NCBI GenBank assembly: GCA_036874045.1
Contig: CM072346.1
Span: 11,756,001 to 11,820,000, forward strand
DNA from: Cymodocea nodosa
Lineage: Eukaryota; Streptophyta; Magnoliopsida; Alismatales; Cymodoceaceae
Direction of reading: 5' to 3'
DNA length: 64,000 nt
Shown here: positions 47,417 to 57,558 of the stretch, piece by piece
Layout: each line of letters opens with the position of its first letter
Position numbering within the stretch: position 1 is the first letter of the stretch
Made by a program: the position numbers and the translations under genes
Notes under the pieces: model-generated
What the model was told of the DNA's origin: nothing
Database searches by the model: none
Seen by the model: the letters and a program-made list of their open reading frames with translations, nothing else

Positions 47417-47430
47417 ATTTGTATCAGAGC
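47417..47430 (+). other. Primer-binding site of the copia element
   Basis: ATTTGTATCAGAGC follows the LTR end directly and matches the plant copia tRNA-Met PBS TTTGGTATCAGAGC with one base lost. Confidence 0.75.
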
Positions 47431-47467
47431 AAGGTTAATCCTTCATAAGATTTAGCCATCTAGATTT

Positions 47468-49655
47468 ATGGTTCAATTTGCTGAAGGACAAAACATCCAC
47501 AGACCTCCCCTATTCGATGGCTCCAATTATAACTATTGGAAGAATAGAATGGAGTGTTTCCTTAGGAGTTCTAATGTTAAACTCTAGAAGATTATTGTTC
47601 TTGGAACTACACTTCCAACCAGTAATGTTATGGACTGGTCTAAGGAGGATGAGAAAATCATCTAGTTGGATGATAGAGGGTTGAATGTCATTTATTGTGC
47701 ACTAACTGCTGATCAATATAATAAAGTATCTACATGTAAATCTGCTCATGAGGCTTGGAAAATCCTTCAAGTTACTCATGAAGGTACAAGCCAGGTTAAG
47801 GATACAAAAATCAATATTCTTTTAAGAAAACTAGAACTGCTTAAAATGAATGATAATGAAAACATAATTGAAATATTTTCTAGATTTACTGAAATCATTA
47901 ACAGTCTGAAAGGCTTGGGAAAGGAGTTCTCTTCACGTGAACGGGTACAGAAGATCCTGAGGAGCTTAATTGTTGAGTGGAAATAGAAGTCCACATCTAT
48001 TCAAGATTCCAAGGATCTTAACAACTATATAGTTGAAGAATTGATGGGCAATCTACTGGCTCATGAAGTTCAGATGAAGGGCTGGAAAGAACAAGAAGGA
48101 ACTGTTGAAAAGAAAGCTGAAAAGAAAAAGGAAATAACATTTCCATCTACAGAAGAAGTTCCAAACTCAGATGATGATGAGATCATGTTGCTGGCAAGAA
48201 ATTTCAGAAAGTTCATGAAGAAAAAGAATAAGCCCAACTACTCTAAAAGAACTATTCCTACATGTTTCAAGTGTAAAAGGTAAGGGCACATACAGACCTT
48301 CTGTCCATTTCAGACAGAAGAGGATCAAGGAGATAAGAAGAAGAGATTGAAGGACAAAAAGAAGATGGCTCTCAAAGCTACGTTGGATGACAGTAGCTCT
48401 TCAAGCTGTTCATCAAATTCTGAAGAAGAAGCTGCAACCAATGTTTGTTTTGCGGCACAAGAGTCATGCTCTACTTCCTCTAGTTCAAAAAATGAGCATG
48501 ATGATTTAGACATAAACAGTCTTTTATCTACTATAGATAATTTATATGTGAAGTGTAGAGATTTTAAGCTAGAAATTAAAAGATTAAATCATTGCTTAGA
48601 AAATTCATTTGCTGAATTAGAATCAACTATAGTTGAAAATAGGAATCTAAAATCAAATTTAGATAAGTATAGTTGTGATAACTGTGAATTAAAAGATGAA
48701 AATAAAAATCTATCAACTACTATATCAGATTTGAAAAATACTATATGTAAATTTACTCAAGGACAAATAGGATTAAATAAAATAATAGGATCTCAATGAT
48801 CAAATAGGAATAAATATGGCCTAGGGTATGCTACACCATGTGAAAATTCTGCAAGCAATTCCTGTTTGATAGCAACTGGTGAAGATGATTGGATGTGGCA
48901 TAGAAGACTTGGTCACATTAGTATGAAGAATATCAGAAAGCTATCCATGGGTGATCTTGTTAGGGGTCTACCTAAACTCACTTTTAAGAAAGATAAAGTG
49001 TGCAGTGAGTGTGTGCTAGGGAAGTAGAAGAGAACTGCTTTTCACAACAAAAATGTTGTTTCCACCAAAAGGCCATTAGAACTTCTACACCTAGATTTGT
49101 TTGGTCCTTCTCAAGTATGAAGTCTTGGGGGTCGAAAATATACCTTTGTTATTGTTGATGATTTTTCCAGATTAACTTAGGTAATATTTTTGACACATAA
49201 AAATGAAACTTGCAATGAGTTCAGGAATTTCTACATTAGAGTTCAGAATCATAAGGAACTAACAATGAAGAAAATTAAAAGTGATCATGGAGGTGAATTT
49301 GAAAACTATGAATTTGAAAACCTCTGCAATTCATTTGGAATTTTGTATGAATTTTCTTATCCTAGAACTCCTGCTCAAAATAGAGTTGTGGAAAGGAAAA
49401 ATAGGACATTACAAGAAATGGCAAGAAGCTGTAGGAACAGCTTGTCACATTTCCAACAAAACTCACATTAGATCCATATTCAATAAGACACCTTTTGAAA
49501 TTTGGTTCGATAAAACTCCAAATGTTGGCTATTTTAAGACATTTGGATGCAAATGTTTTGTCTTAAATACAGGAAATGCTAAAGACAAATTTGATGCTAA
49601 GTTTGAACCTGCCATACTTGTTGGTTACTCCTCGAGAAGCAAAGCTTACAGAGTA
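47468..49655 (+). pseudogene. Copia gag-int polyprotein pseudogene (protease and RT missing)
   Basis: ATG at 47468 (MVQFAEGQNIHRPPLFDGSN). Gag helices with QYNKVSTCKSAHEAWKILQV (47700s), LLRKLELLKMNDNENI, an acidic stretch, the knuckle CFKCKR-stop-GHIQTFC near 48265-48300, a Ser-rich region and a coiled coil (48530-48760: RLNHCLENSFAELES, then NLKSNLDKY). Near 48800 it passes directly into the pre-integrase part (WMWHRRLGHISMKNIRKLSM) without a protease motif, then integrase (YTFVIVDDFSRLT, IKSDHGGEFENYEFEN, YEFSYPRTPAQNRVVERKNR) and, after a frameshift near 49450, the integrase C-terminal part up to YSSRSKAYRVY. Sequence identity stops at 49655. TAG codons at GK-stop-KRT and RLT-stop-VIF replace Gln and Trp. 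Confidence 0.8.
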
Positions 49656-49719
49656 TATTTTTCTTTTTCACCAACATTTGTTTACTTAGAAACAATTTTT
49701 CTAACTCTTTGTCTCTTAT

Positions 49720-50295
49720 AACAAGTTAGTTGTTCTTCTACTATTATTGTTGTTTTCTTCTGAATCTGTTCCATAAAAGTTTTCTGTTTTAATTCTTCAA
49801 AGGCACTTTCTATAACTATTGCCTTTCGAAGACTGTCAACTTTTCTCTAATCAACAAAAATATTTGTCTATTTTTCTTTTGAGTATAAAGGTGTATGTTT
49901 AGCTAATTCATATTCTTCCTCAAATGATTGTAGTCTTGTTCCACTGATAAGAGTTTGAGGAATTCTATTAGATAAACATACTCCTTTTTCTAAATATTTA
50001 TCATATTGTTCCAAAAAAGCTCTCTACGCACATTTCATGCGATATTCTTTATCATATTTACTTCTTATTCCCATATATTGTATACTCTCATCTGTATTTT
50101 GAAGTTCTTGTCTAACTTCATCCAGTATTTCTTCAGAAAAGAAATAGTCACTATATATTTGAGCTAACCTTTTGTCAACTTACAAAATTTTCTTAAACCG
50201 CGCACGTGGAACATCATCTATTTCTTTGCCTTTGGCATTTCCTCTACCTCTTCTTTTTCCTCTATCACGCCCTTTGTTGAACTTGGAAACCATCG
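49720..50295 (-). pseudogene. Unknown minus-strand ORF with basic RG-rich N-terminus (broken)
   Basis: On minus from an ATG at 50295: MVSKFNKGRDRGKRRGRGNA, then VPRARFKKIL, AQIYSDYFFSEEILDEVRQE, FLEQYDKYLEKGVCLSNRIP, FEEEYELAKHTPLYSKEK, to a TAA near 49720. About 190 codons with a few in-frame stops (TAA, TAG) and no recognised domain. The basic RG-rich start could bind nucleic acid. It sits between a SIRE-like LTR fragment on the right (same strand) and the broken copia on the left, so it may be a non-standard ORF of a retroelement. Function unknown. Confidence 0.4.
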
Positions 50296-50959
50296 CTGCA
50301 GGTTGTAACGAGAACAAGTAGGAAAGATTTTCAAAAAGATGTTTTCGAGATAACCTAAGTTCTCATGTAATAAGTGTTTAAATAGGGTTTCTGTAGAATA
50401 ACTTAACGAGTCTATTAGTCGGGTTTGTGTTTTAAATGAATATTGAATAAAATTTATTCAATCAAGATACCCGAAACATTTAAGCATAACTCATTGAGTT
50501 ACCTAACCTAACGTGTAAAACGCTATCTAGAGGTAGTTTTACACGTTACCTTACATAACATAATGTCTAATTAATATATATATATATTTTTTGAATGATT
50601 TCAACTGGAAGCTTTCAAAAACAACATACAAGCTACAAGTAGTTTATATAAAACATTATCTTGAGAACATTGTAAACTATTCTGATATTCTTTTATGAAC
50701 ATAAAATAGTCTGTTTTTCTATTAAATAGTTTCATCAAGATCTTAAGAGGACTAAATTCAGATTAACTAAGATCTATATTTTGAATGATATTAATCTATT
50801 TTTGACATTGTAATTCCTCCCCCTACAAATGTACTTCAAATATATTCAATAACAAACAAAATACACTTGTATAAAGTAGGTGTTAATTATAACTATACTT
50901 TAAATTTTCTTTTTTGAAACTTCCATTATCTTGAATTCATCAAGATAACAATTTTATTT
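50296..50959. other. Non-coding segment between the unknown ORF and the LTR fragment
   Basis: AT-rich with TAACTCATTGAGTTA and TAACGTGTAAAACG-type words, like the LTRs of the region. No PBS recognised. Confidence 0.35.
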
Positions 50960-51436
50960 GAATTCGTAAACTTTAATGTCACTACGTGCACAATACTAAC
51001 TTAACTAGTTCGTCTCTTCATTTTGCTTCTTTTTGTTTTACTCATTAACTTAGCGAGTTCTCACGTGACCTATTTTATCCTTTAAGCCTATAACTCAATG
51101 AGTTCTCACGTGACCTTTATACAAATAACACACTAACTCAACGAGTTGTCTAAACGTACAATGTTCATGATATAAAAAATATAACTTTAAAACATATCAT
51201 GCTTTGCAATAAAAACACACATTAACTTAACGTTTAATTAAATGAAAAGTTAGTATAACATAACGACTAGTAATTTAACTTAGTATAATTTCAGATCCAT
51301 TACAGATAAGTATTTATATCAATAAACTTTTTCTGTATTAATTGATGTTCTTAATTTACGTTCATAAACAATAGTAATTGAGTAAATATGATTATATCCA
51401 TTTATCACATATCATTAAAACAAAATACTCAACATC
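50960..51436 (-). mobile_element. SIRE-like copia LTR 5' end, minus, truncated
   Basis: Reverse complement of about 37029-37500, beginning (minus) TGTTGAGTATTTTGTTTTAA at 51436. Only the first ~480 bp match. Confidence 0.65.
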
Positions 51437-52224
51437 TGTTATTTTGGAGAGTTATATTTCATGTACCGAACAGTTATGTTTTAAACGCTAAAACAATATT
51501 TTATTATTTCCTAGAGTACACGTGTTGAAATTAAATGCTTTATTATATCACATGAGCTACACATGTATAACTCGTTAAGTTAGCATAATTATACACGTTG
51601 AGTTACTTGAATATATATTAAGGTAACGCGTTGTGTTAGTATTATAAGCTTATAAGTTATTTCTTTATTACACGTGTTTTATAGTTAAGTTAATGAAGTA
51701 AGTCCATTGAGTTACACTACCTCCACAGACAAGTTATTTTCTAACATGCCACTATAGTAGTTGCAGAAACAAGAAATATGAAGGAGAACCACGATTGCAC
51801 GTATCACGTAGGAATTAACTCATGGAATGAACAAGAAATCACCATCATTGATATGAATGAAGGAAATCAAACTGATCATTTAAGTAGAATCAGTTACTAT
51901 TGAAAGAAATATAAAAGAAGAAGAGAAAAACTATGGAGTGTGGGTAAAGGACAACGCTAACTGCACAAACCATTTATTTTCTAATATGCCACTATAGTAG
52001 TTACAAAAACATGACATTCGAAGGAAAACCACGATTACACGTATCACGCTGGAATTCACTCGTGGAAGGAAGAAGAAATCACCATTGTTGATATGAATGA
52101 AGGAAATCCAATCGATCATCTAAGCAGAAGCAGTTACTACTGAAAGAAATATAAAAGAAGAGGAGAAAGAGGAAGAAAGTTTGGTGATGGTGTGGAGTTT
52201 CAGTCAATTTTTGACGTTGCCTGC
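51437..52224 (+). mobile_element. Mosaic LTR fragment (Athila-like / SIRE-like / Athila-like) with tandem duplication
   Basis: 51465-51520 matches the Athila-like LTR (CCGAACAGTTATGTTTT, as at 59670). 51525-51670 matches the SIRE-like LTR (AACTCGTTAAGTTAGCATAA, GGTAACGCGTT, as at 37500-37590). 51675-52200 returns to Athila-like sequence (as at 60125-60400). The block starting ATTTTCTAA(C/T)ATGCCACTATAG is duplicated in tandem at about 51735 and 51971 (period ~236 bp). Confidence 0.65.
52220..52224. repeat. Left TSD (CCTGC) of the Athila-like element
   Basis: Identical to 61544-61548 immediately after the 3' LTR. Confidence 0.85.
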
Positions 52225-52761
52225 TGTTTAGAATGAAAAAGTGCATATTATTAACGGTTAAATGATGGTTAATTGCATAATATTTAGCTTATCATATAAG
52301 AATTAAGCCATTATGTTATAATTGCACTGTTATATGCTTTAATTGAAGATCTGCTTAATTTGGGGGAAATAGCAGTATTATAAAGAAAAGACAGGCTCAT
52401 GGAGTTAACTTAAGTCCACGAGGTTAGTCCGTTGAATTAGCCATAACTCAACGAACTTAGTTCATTGAGTTAACTGTAAGTCAATGGAGAGCTTATTGAA
52501 TATATAAATTTGATTTGTAACAAACGAACAGTTCTCAAGTTCTTCAGCAATTCCCTGTAGGATCGACCTATACTTGCACACTGAGACAGTAGACACTATG
52601 CACTTGCAGTTAAAGTAAAAATTGGAATTAATATCTAAATTGTATTAAAGGTTGTTTGTTTACTTCTAAAAGAGAGAATAGACATAAAGATAAATTAACT
52701 AAGTAAAAACAGAAGTAACAAATCCAAGTTTTTCTAGTGTAGTGTTGGGAAAACCCAAACA
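52225..52761 (+). repeat. 5' LTR, internally deleted (537 bp)
   Basis: The first ~145 bp match 59355-59500, then it jumps at GGGGGAA/AAATAG to the part matching 61144-61543. A deletion of about 1.65 kb explains the length difference. Confidence 0.85.
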
Positions 52762-52768
52762 AGTTTTT

Positions 52769-52787
52769 TGGCGTCGTTGTTAGGGAA
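52769..52787 (+). other. Primer-binding site of the Athila-like element
   Basis: TGGCGTCGTTGTTAGGGAA matches the TGGCGCCGTTGCCGGGGA site used by Athila/Tat lineages (tRNA-Asp type) apart from a few transitions. It lies 7 nt after the 5' LTR. Confidence 0.75.
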
Positions 52788-52870
52788 TTGAATTGAATTG
52801 ATATAAGCAATTGTTAGAGCTGTTTTGTTTTAATGGTCAGAGTTGTTTGTTTATTTCTGTAATTGAGAAT

Positions 52871-53206
52871 ATGGCATATGCTTATGCTCAAAGATTTTTG
52901 AAACCTGTATTTAGCATATGTGAATTCCACAATTCTGAAGGACACGACATTTCTAATTGTTTGAAATTGAGACGTTTACAGATGGCTAGACTCCATAACC
53001 ATCCAGGAAAATTAAGATCTAGATGGGGAGGACCTTACATAGTTCGAAATGTTTATCCTTATGGAGCTATTGAGATTGAAAATCCTAAAAATCAGAATAT
53101 ATTTAAAGTAAATGGACAAGGACTTAAACCTATTCTAAAAACACCAAAAATCTCATTTGGAATTATAGAAGAAGTTAGAGTAGAGGATTACTCGAGCTTT
53201 ACTTAG
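52871..53206 (+). CDS. Short ORF: Gag-like finger fused to integrase C-terminal tail
   Basis: 111 codons from MAYAYAQ to a TAG. Residues 17-31 read CEFHNSEGHDISNC, a C-x2-H-x4-H-x4-C pattern like gag fingers of plant gypsy elements. Residues ~46-82 read GKLRSRWGGPYIVRNVYPYG and IENPKNQNIFKVNGQ, the integrase C-terminal signature of Athila-type elements ('GKLKSRWSGPF.V..V.P.GA.E'). The join, in frame, implies deletion of the rest of gag and pol. The ORF is intact, but whether it is expressed is unknown. An upstream in-frame start could add 20 residues. Confidence 0.6.
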   Translation: MAYAYAQRFLKPVFSICEFHNSEGHDISNCLKLRRLQMARLHNHPGKLRSRWGGPYIVRNVYPYGAIEIENPKNQNIFKVNGQGLKPILKTPKISFGIIEEVRVEDYSSFT

Positions 53207-53799
53207 TAAGTAATCAGTTTTTATGTTTATATATAAAAAAAAAACATTAGAAATATATATAAAACATAAGAGTCGTTGCGGTTCAATCAATTTGATCCAT
53301 CGATATGACCGGAACATAAAATATGAATATTAATTTTTCAGAAAAAATGTTGGTTTTGCCGAAACATAGTGTCGATTCAACTGAAAGAAAATTAAAAATA
53401 TATATATATATATATATTTAGGTCTGACCGAAACATAGTATCGGTTAAATCGGTAAAAAAAACAGAAAAACTATTCTCTATAATATTTTTATTGTTATAT
53501 TTGCTTGTACGGGGAGTCTGTTAAGTTATGCTAAACTCAACAAGCTTACTCCCTTGAGTCTTGAGTTAGTCAACGAGCTTATTCCGTTGAGTTACAGTTA
53601 ACTGTAACTCAACGAAATACTGTAGCTAAGACCGCGAATAAAATAGTAATAGTTGGTTCGGGAAATGACCCGATTACCCGCCTAAACTTAGGGCTTATTT
53701 TAACTAAAACCTAGGGTTTTGGGGGCATTATCCAGCAAATCATTTAGAATTTAGAACAGTAGAAATCAAAGCGATTTCGTGCTGTCGTGTAACTCCACG
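53207..53799. other. Non-coding spacer with GTTGAGTTA words and a TA repeat
   Basis: Contains (TA)n at 53398-53417, CCGAAACATAGTATCGGTT-type phrases and GTTGAGTTACAGTTAACTGTAACTCAAC near 53578-53605 (an inverted repeat). The same layout recurs inverted at 63415-64000. Confidence 0.6.
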
Positions 53800-55853
53800 A
53801 TGAGGAAGATGACGCTTGAATTCTAGGAAAAGGCTGTTGATACATCAAAATTTCTGAAGGAATCAGAAGAGTGGCACAAGCAGTAGAAGATCAGAAATAC
53901 GACAAGAGAGAAAGAGCTACAAAAGGTAGAATCAGAACTTTTCAATTTCAGAAGAGATTTAGTAAATTTGGGTATACAAATACCTCAAATAATGGAAACA
54001 CGAATCAGAATAGCAATAGAAATAACTGTAAGAAAAGAAAGACAAATAAGGCCAAGTAATGAAGTTGCCCTAGAATTAATCCAACGTAAGTCCCGACTCT
54101 GGTTCAAAAGACGAATCTGTAGACGAGCTAAATGGGCAATCTGGGAGCAAGAAAGGAAAGAAAATGAAGAAGTGGCAACTGAAGAACGGGAGGAACCAAC
54201 TGCTGAAAGACCTATTCCTGAGGAGCAGCAGCCTGGACCTTCAGTTCCACCATTTAAGCCGTTGGCACGAGCAGAAATGATGGGGCCTTCGACTGAAGAA
54301 GAAATAAGAAAATTTGCAGAACTGGTTCAAGTTGGGAAGAACCAAGGAGAATCATAAGATTTGGTAGTGGTTAAAGCACACCTAGTGTTTGATGCACTTT
54401 ACAAAAAGAGGGCTATAGAAAAGTTGAAAGCCCAATATAAAATCAAAGTGGAACAGCATCATGAAGCTACTACTGTTAGATATGCTGCAAAAGAAGCTGA
54501 AGCTGGTCCTTCGAGACCAGCAATTATTGGAAGAATTAAACAAGAAGAGCCAGTACTTGTGGCTCAAACGCCTGCAGAGCCTATATTTGTGGATTTAATT
54601 TCAAAAGATGAAGAGGAAGAACTGACACAATTAATCAGAAAAAAGAAAGGAAAAGAAAAAGTGCCTGAATTTGAGGAAATTAAATCTGAATTACCAATTT
54701 TTACAAGGCCTGTGGAGCAGATTTTTATTAACCTGCTATCCTATTCTAAGGAGGAGTAGGAGGAGCAAAGACAAGAAGAAAATCAGGTTGAAATTAGTCT
54801 GCAGCCTATACAAGAAGAAACAGAAATTAGGGTAGAAACTGAATTGCGCATGACTCCATCCCAATCTGTTATAGAATCAGAAAGAACAGTAACATAACAG
54901 ATTGATAGTCAGGAGGAAGAAGAAAGGGAAGAAAATGAAGAGGCTGAAAGAAGCCATTTAGACAAAAATAATTTCACAGATTCCAATGAAGAGCAAGAAA
55001 CACTTCAGCAAATTATCGAAAGAATTCAAGACAGAGTGGAGAGTTCTGCCGGCTCACCACCACAGACAGAAGCAAAAGCAAAAATTCAAGAATCTAAATA
55101 GAATGTTCAAATGTAGCCTATGCTAAAGGAAAATCAAGTACAAACCCCTCAGGAGCAACAAAGTCACCGTCCTGACCCGATTGAAACAACAATTTTGAAT
55201 GAAGTACATTTTTGTAGTCAGGAAGCTTATACCAAATACTAGAAAATAAGGGGTTATGATATTATTTACAGTAGACTAGTAAATTGGGATGGAATGCAAG
55301 AAATCAAAGATCTATTTGAATTTCAAGGTCTACTGCAATTCATGTCACAAGAAAGAGAGCATGTAGTATATGAGAATTTAGGGCCCTTTTTTTATGCTAA
55401 TTTGAGAGAAGGAGAAGGAGGGTTAATTTCAAATGTGGAGGAAGCTGATGTATAGATAACACTAGAGCTTCTCCACAATATTTTTGGTTTAAAGAATGAA
55501 GGAACAAAAATTTTGGAAGATACAACTGCAGTTGAATGGATTAAGCAGCAAATTAAGGATTGTTTAGCTATCAATCCTGGTGTGCCATTATTAAACTGAT
55601 TGAAGCATTTAAATGGTAAAGCACACATGGTAGCTAACATTCTGATTAAGAATGTCTATCAATGACAGGGCCATGACATAGAATTAAGTCAATTTATCAA
55701 ATGGGTCACGTATGTAGTTGTAAATAAGATCCAAATAAATAGGTCTGCAGTTTTTATCTCCAAGCTGAAAACAGTGAAGAAGAAATTATTTTATGGAGAT
55801 TTGATTCCACTGCTGATGGTGGATTGTATTGATTTCACTAAATGGACATAAAA
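53800..55853 (+). pseudogene. Long acidic ORF of the Athila-like element (plant transposon-protein domain)
   Basis: One frame of about 684 codons from ATG 53800 to TAA 55853, interrupted by TAG/TGA codons (e.g. 54355, 54757, 55453, 55597). The N-terminal third is basic/helical, the middle is very Glu-rich (EEREEPTAERPIPEEQQPGP, KKKGKEKVPEFEE), and the C-terminal ~200 residues (YSRLVNWDGMQEIKDLFEFQ, FYANLREGEGGLISNVEEAD, ELLHNIFGLKNEGTKILEDT, CLAINPGVPLLN, NGKAHMVANILIKNVYQ) match the 'putative plant transposon protein' domain that I recall from Athila-type ORFs. An inverted second copy lies at 61592-63414. Its exact biochemical role is unknown. Confidence 0.7.
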
Positions 55854-55889
55854 AAAAAACCAGAAAAGAATGCAAACATAAATGACTTA

Positions 55890-56274
55890 GATATTATTTA
55901 TGCTAGAAACTAGAGAGATAACTTGGGAAATTCTTATCATCCTAATTGGAGAAATCACCAGAATTTATCTTGGAGAAATAACAATTTCCAGGGAGGAGAA
56001 AATATAAATGAGAAGAACGTAAGTTATGAAGTATTAATTGAACAATGATCTAGAATAGAGAAATTAGAAAAGATAATCCAACAAGTAAACAATCGTCTAG
56101 AATTTATATTTGGAAATGCTGCAATTCAAAATCAAAATAGAAATATATCACTTAGACAGAAGGAACCAATGGAAGTTAGACCTACTGGAGGATTGCCAAT
56201 ACAAGCTATACCTAATCCTATCAATGGAACGGTTAATGAAATTGATACCTCTTCTAGGAGGGTAGCTGAATGAA
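55890..56274 (+). pseudogene. Gag-like C-terminal fragment
   Basis: Frame-shifted relative to the acidic ORF at an A-run (55852-55860). NSYHPNWRNHQNLSWRNNNF resembles the 'YNPGWRNHPNFSWSNN' segment of Athila-type Gag. It is followed by a helical part (RIEKLEKIIQQVNNRLEFIF) and ends AE-stop at 56272-56274. Finding this Gag piece downstream of an integrase tail is unusual. Confidence 0.5.
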
Positions 56275-56466
56275 GAATCATATCTGAAGCAACTATCTGT
56301 ATATATATATGTTTTTTTTATTTTTAGTTAATAGTATCATAGAGTTAATTTCTAACACAACGAACTTAGTTCGTTGAGTTATGCCTTAACTCCATGAGGG
56401 TGTGCAGTAGTTATGTTAATTTTTGTCTTTGCTAATTTTTTTGTTTGTGTTATACAGAATCGACAA

Positions 56467-57558
56467 ATGGAATTGATGCAATTACCAATGGATGCACTAA
56501 GGGAAGTACTAAGTAACTTGTCAGCTAAAGATCTGTGCAGGCTATGTTGTGTATCAAAGGAAATTAAAAACTATATTGAAGAAAAATATTTTTAGGGACT
56601 ACAAGCTGCAAAAATGACTAAGATTAGAGATGGATTCATATGGAGGTCATTTAATCGTAGTTCAAATACACATGAATATCTGGCTTTGGAAGAAATTACT
56701 GGAATTCCACCCAATGCATTAGAAGGTATAAATCATATTATGGGGATAGATGAAGGATTAATCATATACAAGACGAGACCAAGGTATGCAAGTTTATTAT
56801 TACCTGATATTTTGATAAGAAATCCTATAACAGGAGAAGAATGGAATATAAGAAGACCCAATAGATTTGAAGCACCAACTATAAATTGTGGGTCAGCTTT
56901 AATATTTTTTGATAAAAATTCTACAATTCCTGAAAAATTATATTATTGGAGACCTACAGGAAATTAGGGTGAAGATTTACGCTTAAGTGTGTATAATTTT
57001 CTGAACAGATCTTGGAATGAAAATATTATGATATATCTAGGACAGAAATCATTAATTAACCAAACACATGTCATACTTGATGGATATATCTATTTAGTCA
57101 CAGAGATATCATTAGCATATGGATCTGATTTATACATAGTGAACATAGACAGTTATGATGGATATATAGAAATTTTACCTGTACCGAGTGAAATAGCTAA
57201 ACCACCATCTGTAGAATTTAATGAAATTCAAAAAGGAATGTGGTATAATGAACAAGATGATCCTACTTTATGTCTGAAAAGATGGTGGGATGAACTGATG
57301 AAATTTCAAATATGGATTATGGAAGACATAAATGAATGGAAGTGGGAAGAGGAGTATATTGAAATAGATGTAGAAATAGAAACTACTACATTACCTTAGA
57401 ACCAAAAAGGATCCCTTTCTACATTACATATCATTAATGGTAATACACTCGTATTTGGAATTTATAATATATTGCATGTTTACAAATTAAGAAGGAACAA
57501 GAACTACATTAAAACAGAATTAATAGCAAGAAGAACTTTGCCTAAAAAGTTTGCTTAG
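56467..57558 (+). pseudogene. F-box-type protein ORF inside the LTR element (three in-frame TAGs)
   Basis: One frame of 363 codons plus stop, without introns. It opens MELMQLPMDALREVLSNLSA then KDLCRLCCVSKEIKNYIEEK, a good F-box (L-P-x-D/E-x-L-x-E-I/V-L ... C-x-V-S-K/R). The rest has F-box-associated character: LLLPDILIRNPITGEEWNI, LYYWRPTGN, SVYNFLNRSWNENIMIYLG, HVILDGYIYLVTE, YDGYIEILPVPSE, VFGIYNILHVYKLRR. F-box proteins are substrate receptors of SCF ubiquitin ligases. TAG codons at 56593, 56965 and 57397 break it; at 56965 (GN-stop-GED) and 57397 (LP-stop-NQK) Trp or Gln are likely ancestors. Same strand as the element, between the gag fragment and the polypurine tract. Probably a captured host gene copy. 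Confidence 0.65.
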
